Positions 56,301 through 64,000 of a DNA stretch of 64,000 nt are shown here, in pieces. The notes beneath the pieces were generated by a model. The model was not told the DNA's origin. It saw nothing but the letters and a program-made list of their open reading frames with translations, and searched no databases. This DNA comes from Distichodus sexfasciatus. Lineage: Eukaryota; Chordata; Actinopteri; Characiformes; Distichodontidae. The stretch lies in NCBI GenBank assembly GCA_032718565.1, contig JAVGVS010000190.1, positions 411,017 to 475,016 on the forward strand. The letters are read 5' to 3'. The translations under genes and the position numbers were made by a program. The first letter of the stretch is position 1. Each line of letters begins with the position of its first letter.

Positions 56301-59300
56301 TGACTATGTATGACTATGTATTGCGTATTGCGGGGCTGCTTTGTCACGGGCTTACTTAGTGTTAGCTAGATGGTCATTAGAGGTATACATCATAAAATTT
56401 CATCACAATATGATATTACATCGATTCAATGAACAACAATTTGATGTCTGTCGAAATCACAAAATATGCCACGATACAATTTTGAGGAGCCTGCGATTGA
56501 TTTAACACCATCACTTCCATGCAAATATAATCACAAGCAGCAATGCAAATGTATTTGTTCCTGGGCTATGGCCCAGAGTAGCCTGTGTTTTCACATTTAA
56601 TAATAGTTGTGATGAAACCAGCTGCTGTCTCCGTGCTTGCTTGACGAGGGAACGACACAGTATGCATGATGTCAGATCAATGTTTTCATTTAGGATTTGC
56701 ACTATAGGCTTGACCATTCAATTGATATATTGATTTAGAATCAGTATGTCGTTCTGTTCCTAGTAGTGAAAAGATTGGCTGATTGGTGAATAACCACAGG
56801 TTATGTTCATAAAATCCAGACGATTCTTTGCGTTAGACGCTTTTACACCCGCATCTCTTTAATTCTGTCTTTTTACTCCCTCACCCTCCCTGTGTTTTTG
56901 TGCAGGACGTGATGGCGTTCCATGCAGAGCAGGCTGGAAAGCCTTTGCCGTACCCCATCATTGCGGATGATAAACGGGAACTGTCTGTCCTGCTGGGGAT
57001 GCTGGACCCCGACGAGAGGGACAAAGACGGCATACCGCTCACTGCTCGCTGTGTGAGTTTCCTGAACAAGTTCTTATACAAACAGACCTCCAAGTCTTTT
57101 CCTGTGTAGCAGGAGCACAGAGATATTCCACAAGATAACATTCTCTTGGTAGATTAAGAACGTAAGACAAAAGTCAGGTGTGTAGGTGGAGCAGTGAACT
57201 TTTTGGAGGCAAGTCTATGCACAATGTTATCGATTCAGTGGCCAGTGACTCAGTGTCTGTCAATATCACAAGGTCTCATAGTGATCTTGCAAACTAATAT
57301 ATCAGCAGCAATGTATTCTTGAGCTCAAGTAAACATTGGAAGGAAAAACAATGAAAAAATATGTAACTGTTGCTAATCTGCATGTACCTAAAGCAAGAAA
57401 ACACTTTGTGCTTCTTACAAGTTCTTTTGGGGGTCTTCTTCTTCAGAATCACGTTAGTCGTACGCTGAGAAATCCTGCGTTTTGCACAGATTACGCGGGA
57501 AAATACAGGAAGATGGAATGTTTACATGCACGTTTACAACTGGTCTATCCGGACAATACCACTTTTTATGTCCGATACTGATCCTGTATATTTGGATGCC
57601 TGCCGATACGATACAAGTCCGATAGTCTCTGAGTCTTTTTTTAAAAACAGAAACAGAACATAATGCTTTAAAAAATGTATCTAAAATAATTGTAATAATT
57701 GTTTCATACACGTAGCATATGTATAAGCTACATTATTTATCTCAAAATATCTCAAATCTTTTTATCTCAAAAATATGTTTTGTTTAAACACAGTTCTGTA
57801 ATTTTGTGGCGGCGCTAAAACCGTCAGGAATGCAGAGATTGCGAGTGAGAGTTGGTGTTGTTAAGGAAATTTACAGATCGGCTCCATAAATCAGCCCAAT
57901 GCCACTGACACCCAGTCCAGCTATTTGAGTTGTTATCGGACTGATATCCCATCCACGTATCGGATCGGTGCCGTCTTTAGTAAAAATCTCCGAAATCCTT
58001 ATTGACATTGTCCACAATGATTATGAACTTGGTGTATTCAGACGGGACTAAAATCACTGCGAGAGCACTGTTAATAATTTACCCCCACGTCCTCATGTAA
58101 ACCTAACCCTGTCCAAGTAGTACTAAAGACAGCAGTTATGTTCTTGAAGACATTTCACCTCTCAGTGTCTTCCGAAATGCTTCAACAGAGCTGAAAATCT
58201 GATGGGGAGTCAAAGTAGTTAACCCCTAGTGGGGTAGTCACCCTGAACCTTAATCCACTCTGCCGCCAAATGAGTTGTAAGGGTCACACAAGCCAAGGAG
58301 TCAGTTAAAGTGACCATGATGACTAATTTCCTTTGGACAGTGCTGAGTTTGGATCCTGTTGTATGGACAAATCTGCAGTGAAGCCAAGAGTCATTAGTCA
58401 TTTATTTATTATTGTCTCATTTTTAAGGAAACCACTTTTAGTACTACATAAACACTTTATAGCAATATGCAGATTATGTATAAATCACAATACTGTGATA
58501 TATTTACTTTTGGGTGGTGCTTTCCTTCCAGAACCAGCATGAGGTTAGAAATATGATTTTCCTAAATGCAGTTTATTAATTATGTCGTTTTTTTCAGTCT
58601 TATTTTTACGTCTCTTTTCACTTTCTTTGCTGTTAAGACAACAAATTATAAAACATATAGTAGTGCTGATGCTTATAAAAGACTGGGGTAAAGATCAGAC
58701 TGTATTCATTCATTATCCAAACCGCTTAATACCTATTAGAGCCTATCCTGGGAACTACGGGCGCAAAGCGGGGACTAACCCTAAACAGGCGCCAACACAC
58801 TTCAGGGCACACACACTCACACAATCACTCTCTCATTCACACCTTACGGGGCCAATTTAGAGTTGCCAATTAACCTATATCGCATGCCTTTGGACTGTGG
58901 GAGGAAACCGGACCACCCGGAGGAAACCCGCCCGACCAGCATGCAAACTACACACCGAAAGACCCCACGGCCAACTCCCGGATTGAATCCAGGACATTCT
59001 CGCTGTGAGGTGGCAAGGCTAACCACTGCACCACCGTGCCGCCCAAACAGACTGTATGTCAATTTCTGTTGTATTTTTTCCTCCAGGTGTTTGTTATAGG
59101 TCCTGATAAGAAGCTGAAATTGTCCATCCTCTACCCGGCCACTACGGGGCGCAATTTCACCGAGATTCTTCGGGTCATTGACTCGCTGCAGCTTACGGCC
59201 AAAAACAAGGTGGCCACACCTGTAGACTGGAAGGTGAGAAAAGCCTTGTCTGCCTCCTAGAGGAGAAGACTTAAGGCTTTCATTTGTAATTTAGTTCCTC

Positions 59301-59724
59301 TGTCTTTATTGATCAGCTGTATTTATATTGTACCTGGGCATTGTTGTGTGTACTGTTCCATTAATAACACATTACTTCAGTGTTTTGTCATGTTACTCTG
59401 CCCTGTGCAGTCTGTTAGAATCTGTGTGTGTGTGTGTGTGGGTTTCCTTCAGTTATTTTAAAATGGCAAACATATGCCCACAATGATGATGTTTGAGATC
59501 ATGCCATGCAGCCATAACTATACTTGAGAGATTCTCTTTTTAAAAAATGGATTCTTAACAAATAGTCTGACGCTTGTTTTTCCCCTTTCCACAAGTCCGG
59601 AGAGGAAGTGATGGTCATCCCCTCACTCTCAGATGAAGAGGCCAAGAAGATTTTCCCCGGAGGTTTCAAAACCAAAGATCTGCCTTCTGGGAAAAATTAT
59701 CTGCGCTTCACCCCTCAGCCATAA
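53376..59724 (+). CDS. prdx6: Peroxiredoxin 6 (1-Cys peroxiredoxin with phospholipase A2 motif)
   Basis: Bifunctional cytosolic and lysosomal enzyme: glutathione-dependent reduction of hydroperoxides, including phospholipid hydroperoxides, plus acidic calcium-independent PLA2 activity. Exons: 53376-53467, 54918-55074, 56906-57052, 59087-59233, 59596-59724, in phase, 672 nt, 223 aa (human 224). The peroxidatic motif HPRDFTPVCTTEL places the active Cys at 46. The lipase motif GNSWG has Ser31; with His25 and Asp139 (GPDKKLKL) the PLA2 triad is complete. Arg131 of the peroxidase site is present. The resolving Cys of 2-Cys enzymes is absent, as expected. Odd points: Cys132 sits where I recall Val in human, and the second Cys of the mammalian protein (about 91) is replaced. 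The end LRFTPQP matches the family. AATAAA at 59822 and 59860 follow the stop. Confidence 0.96.
55486..55640 (+). mobile_element. Second type of tRNA-like SINE fragment in prdx6 intron 2
   Basis: A box B-like AGGTTCAAATCC is followed by GAGACCCTAAACAAGACATTTAACCC, the usual core of fish SINEs of this kind. A short relative (GAGCAAGACCCTTAACCCC, GTTGCTCCAGGGAGACTG) lies at about 2770-2820. Confidence 0.5.
57540..57982 (-). mobile_element. Inverted relic of the TAGGGATGCACCGATCC hAT-type family
   Basis: Near the right end, the complement of CCGATACGTGGATGGGATAT and of GATCGGCTCC matches the left part of the 25.6 kb element. The end is GGATCGGTGCCGTC with no clear target duplication. It lies in prdx6 intron 3. 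Confidence 0.6.
58706..59047 (-). mobile_element. Full-length tRNA-derived SINE in prdx6 intron 3
   Basis: Same family as the split copy at 60.3 kb, inverted: it starts with the ATTCATTCATT tail and ends with the complement of the CACGGTGG head. It is flanked by CAGACTGTAT at 58696-58705 and 59048-59057, a 10-bp target duplication. The right flank is only 29 bp from prdx6 exon 4. Confidence 0.85.
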
Positions 59725-59821
59725 ATCAGCAGTGATGAGAACTAAAGAAATTGCACTTCTCTTTCTGAGCACTTCTTACGTATTTAATTGAAATGAATAT
59801 AAATAATTTCAAATCACTTTC

Positions 59822-59865
59822 AATAAACATCCCACTCGAATGCATAGTGCCTTATATTGAATAAA
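59822..59865 (+). terminator. prdx6: prdx6 polyadenylation signals
   Basis: Two AATAAA hexamers at 59822-59827 and 59860-59865 lie about 100 and 136 nt after the prdx6 stop codon, followed by GT-rich sequence. Either or both may define the 3' end. Confidence 0.65.
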
Positions 59866-60322
59866 AGTGCACTTCCGTTTGTGTTTATTTTCTTTTGCTT
59901 GTAGTTCATTCATGTTATGTTACCACAGTTTTGATTGTTGGATTTGTTGTGTGAATGGTTACTTTGGCGAAAACTGTGCTGCAAACTGAGAACGCTGTGT
60001 TCGTAAAGGTGAATGTTGTAAGAGATGTAACTTGAAGGTCTATAGCACCCTTGTTTTTGCTTAAAAATCTTTTCAACTTTTTGATCTACTTTTGACATCT
60101 GTTCCTCCATGTTCCAACACACATCTAATTAAAACGCCCAGCTTTGTTGAATAAAATATTTTTTTATTCCATACTGTTTTGAGTGCATATAAAGACCCAG
60201 ATGCTTGTGATAAGGTTTCCAGAGAGTCGAGATGAAGAAGAAATGTTTTCCCCAACACTGCTAGACTCACGAAGGGATTAAAAATGCTCAAATCATCTTA
60301 AAATGTGTCTTAAAAAATACAT

Positions 60323-61530
60323 CACGGTGGTGCAGTGGTAAGCGCAGCCGCCTCACAGCGAGAAGCTGGGTTCGATCCCCGGGTCGGCCATCGGGCTCTT
60401 CTGTGTGGACGCTCTCCCCATGTTCACGTGGGTTTTCACCGGGTGCTCTGCTTTCCAGAGGTGGAAAGAGTACTGAAAATTTGTACTCAAGTACAAGTAC
60501 TGTTACATTGGTTAAAATGCACTCAATTACAAGTAAAAGTACTGGTGTTAAAAAAAATACTTGAGTAAAAGTACAAAGTACTCTTCTCAAAAACTACTCA
60601 GAGTATTAATTACATTTTAGCCGATGGATGTTTTATTGCGTCGTCAATAGCAGGCATTCGATTCGATTCACCAGTATAAAATATCTACGTTCAAAACACA
60701 TTTCTCAGATGAACAAGGTGTGGAAAGGCAATTTGTTTTGTAAATAAATGTAGATATAAAGCAGGAATTTTGTTTGTTAAAACAATGACAAAAATGTTTT
60801 TGAACATGCATAGAACAGTTTAAACTTTTCCCAATACACTGCGAACAACAGGCAGGTAAATGTCTTAAACTCTTAGACACTTTCTGAACCTTTTGTTCAG
60901 TTTCAGCAAGAGCTGGTTTTCTAAATTAACAGAGTCTATCCGGCTTCGTTTGGCTCCATTTTCTCCATTTTGGCTTCTTTGTCTCCAAATCTTCAGTCTA
61001 TAAATTAGTTTGTACTCCACTGTGTAGTTCCTCCAGACACAGTTTATTCTTTGCTTACATCTTAGATGAATTGGCGCGGTTGCGATTGCACGGCCTTATT
61101 GGCTGCAAAGATGCAGATGAAAGGTTTGAATATTAATTCAAATTGTGGGCGTACTCAGTAGCGACTTTTGATTTTATAAGTAGCGAAGTAGATTACATGG
61201 TGTAACTTGTACTCAAGTACGAGTAAAATTACACACTTGAAAAACTACTCATAAAAGTACAAGTACCCAAAAAATCTACTTAATTACAGTAACGTGAGTA
61301 TTTGTAATTCATTACTTCCACCCCTGCTGCTTTCCTCCCACAGTCCTAAACTGATCCCGGAAGGTGTGTGTGTGTGTGTGTCTGTCCTGCGTGTGTGTCC
61401 TGCGTGTCCTGCGGTGTGTTGGTGCCTGCCCAGGGTGTATCCAAGTGCTTTCCGCCCGTGGTTCCCGAGATAGGCTCCGGTCCCCCCGGCAACCCCAGTT
61501 GGGATTAAGTGGTTAATGAATGAATGAACA
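60323..61530 (+). mobile_element. tRNA-derived SINE split by the hAT-type element
   Basis: The 5' part (60323-60455) begins CACGGTGGTGCAGTGG and carries box A-like (GTGCAGTGGTAAGC) and box B-like (GGTTCGATCCC) motifs. The 3' part resumes at 61327 with CTTTCCTCCCACAGTCC and ends in GAATGAATGAA near 61530. A GT run and a repeated TCCTGCGTGTG motif lie in the 3' part. Confidence 0.8.
60456..61326. mobile_element. Non-autonomous hAT-type DNA transposon nested in a SINE
   Basis: The element begins CAGAGGTGGAA and ends TTCCACCCCTG, giving imperfect terminal inverted repeats. It is flanked by a perfect 8-bp duplication CTGCTTTC (60448-60455 and 61327-61334), the hAT hallmark. It is 871 bp and rich in AAGTAC-type repeats near both ends; no transposase frame is visible. 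Confidence 0.85.
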
Positions 61531-64000
61531 AAATAATTTTTAAAAAGTGATTTCAATGGTGAAACTGGACCACCTGCATTGCCACTGTGGAATACTAGGG
61601 GGCAACAGACCACAGACCCAACACACAGGTGCTTTAGACACAGACCATTGCAGCACCACTACCCTTCAAATGGACAGTTTTCAGAATTTTTGGAGCATAG
61701 TGCTGACATTATGGTTATTTCGGGTAGTTGGGGGTGTAACGGTAGGGTGTTCCAGGACCGGTACCACTGAGGTAGGCTACTCATGAGCAAGGTACCGTCC
61801 CCAAGCACTGCTCCCGGGCACTGCCTTTTGAACTGCCCAGTACTCCTTCACGGATGGGTTAAATGTGGTCACAGCTGGTTGTGGTGCACTGTGTACTGTG
61901 CTGTGTTCACAATCGCAAATAATCACTCACTGGAACGGCACAGTAACCTTTGTCCCAGATTTCACGACCAGTAGATGGCAGTCAAAGCTCAAACTTTGCA
62001 ATAAAACAGATGGCAGTTCTTGCAGTTAATGTTTTAACTTCAGTAATGTTTTACATGCTCACCAACTTTTTCACTAAAAGTACATTTTTTCTGTACTTCC
62101 TGACATTAAGTTTGGCTTGTTCATGAGCCAAAATGAGTTTGGTGTAAACCGAAACATTGACAAACACAAACAGACACACACACGCGGTGCTAATGAGACA
62201 TAAACGGGAAACCACTTAATCACCAGCATTCCATCTGTCCAATTTAAAAAAGCCAAAGAATGTCTCCAAACTGCCACTTAGCCGAGAATAAATCACTCAC
62301 TCACACACACACACATACACCCACTCTGAGTTCCTGTAAGAGCAGGAAGTGGTATGAGCTGCTTCTTGCCCCTGCCCTCTCGCCCTCTTGCCCTCTGCGG
62401 CAAATGATCACCGGAGACGTTTAACACACATAGCTGTGGCTCAGATAACAGTATAAAGGTCCTGGCGTGTGTGTGTGCGTGTGACCATGCCATGATCTCG
62501 TTGCCCTCTCTTTCTTTCTCACACACACACACACACACACACTTTACACACACCCAGAGTCAGGGATTCCCCTGGTTCATAGAGAGTTCCAGAATGCAAG
62601 AGGAATGTCTGGTGATCTAAAACCACACCCACTCTCTCCATGCTGGTGTCTATCTGTGTGTGTGTGTGTGTGACCAGCAGCTCCTCTTCTTCCCCCACTG
62701 CAGGACCAGTATGAGGCCGGAGTGTGACCTGTTTAACCGGTAATTAAAGAAGGCCTTGAGGTATGTGTGTGTGTGTGTGTGTGTGAGGACTCAGTGTTAG
62801 GACTCACCACTAGATGGCACTGTTGCATCACCACACACCACATTTCACACCACAAGACCAACCTCGGAAGACTAGCTACTCCTTCTACAGTTTTTATGCT
62901 AGAAACTTGGTTCCAACTCTAGAACGTGTGGCCTATAGCGATGTGGGTTTCTTATACACACGTTTTTGATACGTGCACTCGTTTGTGAGTTCTCTCCATT
63001 CTTTCATAGACTAACGCGGAGCTCAAATTTCGACGCTTTACTGCACGGCTGCTGTTCTTCGCAAAGCCACCAAATTCGGCGTGATTCAAGCACGCCGACC
63101 CAGCGCTCGTTTTTTTGATCCTTTTTTATGTGATTTATTTTTTATATAGGAACCCAGTGGGGCCGTGGTTAACGCTGCAGCCTCACTGCGAGAAGGTCCT
63201 GGGTTCAATTTCCAGGTTTCTTTCTGCGTGGAGTTTGACTGTGGAGGTGACTGGAGGCCACCTTCTCATGTCATCTACATACTCTATTAGTCACCCTCGG
63301 GTGTGGTAATAGGTGTGGTAATATTTTACCGTCAGAGCTACGAACTGTGTCTGTGGTCTCCTCCCACGTAATATTCACCTAGAAGTGGCCTAGACCTCGT
63401 AGCTGACCACCAGACTGGAAGTTCCAACACAAAGCGGAAGACAAAATCGGTTAACATGGGCGGGACGTAATAAGATGGATTAACGAATCCACACTGGCCT
63501 GCCAGGGTTGGTCCCCGCCTTGCACCCAGAGTTCCCGGGACAGACTCCGGTCCCCACCACGAAAAGCTGCTTTGTGACAATGTCTGCTGAAAGTGGTTCA
63601 GCAAAAGGCAGTTGGTAGCGAAGAAAGCACTTCTCACTGGGCACTAGCAAAAAAAGCTGCTGCCCACTGCTCCTTCACGGATGGGTCAAAAGTAGAGGTC
63701 AAAAACGCGACATGATAACGCGATTAAAGGACATTACAGGCCAGCTTGTTCTGTTCTAGTGATGACCATCAAATCAGCTGTTTGCTGCTGTCCCACTGGC
63801 CTGGCCAACTTCTCTTTTTATAATAGCCATCAATCTAAAAGGGTTATTTCAAGCTAATTATTTTAGGTGAAGCGTTATCTTTCACTCTGCAGTGTTGGGG
63901 AGCAGCTAAATAAAAAGAGCAACGCTGCAAACATAACTACTTTCAGAGCTTATCAGTAGCAAAGCTACTTTTAAAATAGACACTTTAAAAGGAACGTATT
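61531..64000. other. Right-edge spacer, repeats only
   Basis: Several CA/GT runs (about 62300, 62520, 62655, 62766) and two SINE-related phrases (TGCTCCTTCACGGATGGGT at 61840 and 63670) occur. I see no exon. Confidence 0.5.
63151..63570 (+). mobile_element. Degenerate SINE copy near the right edge
   Basis: AACCCAGTGGGGCCGTGG, then GCGAGAAGGTCCTGGGTTC (box B region), resembles the head of the 60.3 kb SINE. Further along, GGACAGACTCCGGTCCCC resembles its 3' block. The two halves are separated by diverged sequence. Confidence 0.5.

Noticed and set aside
60323..60400. Possible tRNA gene from box A and box B motifs
   Set aside because: The motifs belong to the head of a dispersed SINE family with several copies here; I do not see a complete cloverleaf.

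Overview
The window is nuclear DNA of a ray-finned fish, almost certainly a teleost. Coding exons are short and flanked by GT..AG introns, the proteins match vertebrate families, and the spacers hold fish-type repeats (Tc1, hAT-type miniature elements, tRNA-like SINEs). Nothing bacterial, viral or CRISPR-like is present. I cannot name the species.

Layout. Positions 1-14.9 kb carry the 5' half of prrc2c on the minus strand: a CpG-rich promoter near 14.5-14.95 kb, a noncoding first exon, then 14 coding exons, the last cut by the window edge. Positions 17.5-27.4 kb and 33.2-39.3 kb hold two complete flavin-containing monooxygenase (FMO) genes in tandem, both on the minus strand, each with eight coding exons of nearly identical size and phase (563 and 555 aa). 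Positions 49.3-52.0 kb hold plpp6 (minus, two exons, 294 aa). Positions 53.4-59.7 kb hold prdx6 (plus, five exons, 223 aa), head to head with plpp6. The last 4 kb and the spacers at 15-17.5, 27.4-33.1 and 39.3-49.2 kb hold repeats and no gene I can support.

The order FMO-FMO-PRRC2C, all in one direction, matches human 1q24.3 (FMO1-FMO4-PRRC2C). PRDX6 lies further along the same human arm (1q25.1), so the window looks like a compacted version of an old vertebrate block; plpp6 is on another human chromosome. The genes do not form one pathway: FMOs oxidise soft nucleophiles in the ER, PLPP6 dephosphorylates isoprenoid diphosphates in ER and nuclear membranes, PRDX6 reduces phospholipid hydroperoxides, and PRRC2C is a disordered RNA-associated protein of the stress-granule and translation machinery.

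I found no new multi-gene system. The most notable signals are structural: an FMO gene that ends in 16 consecutive in-frame stop codons supplied by a microsatellite; decayed copies of a small FMO exon in and beyond the same gene; a hAT-type element nested in a SINE with a perfect 8-bp target duplication; two further hAT-type elements with perfect target duplications; a SINE about 40 bp upstream of a prdx6 exon; a GT repeat abutting a prrc2c splice acceptor; and an intron in plpp6. Exon boundaries were derived by hand from splice motifs, reading-frame phase and remembered family sequences; no database search was run.
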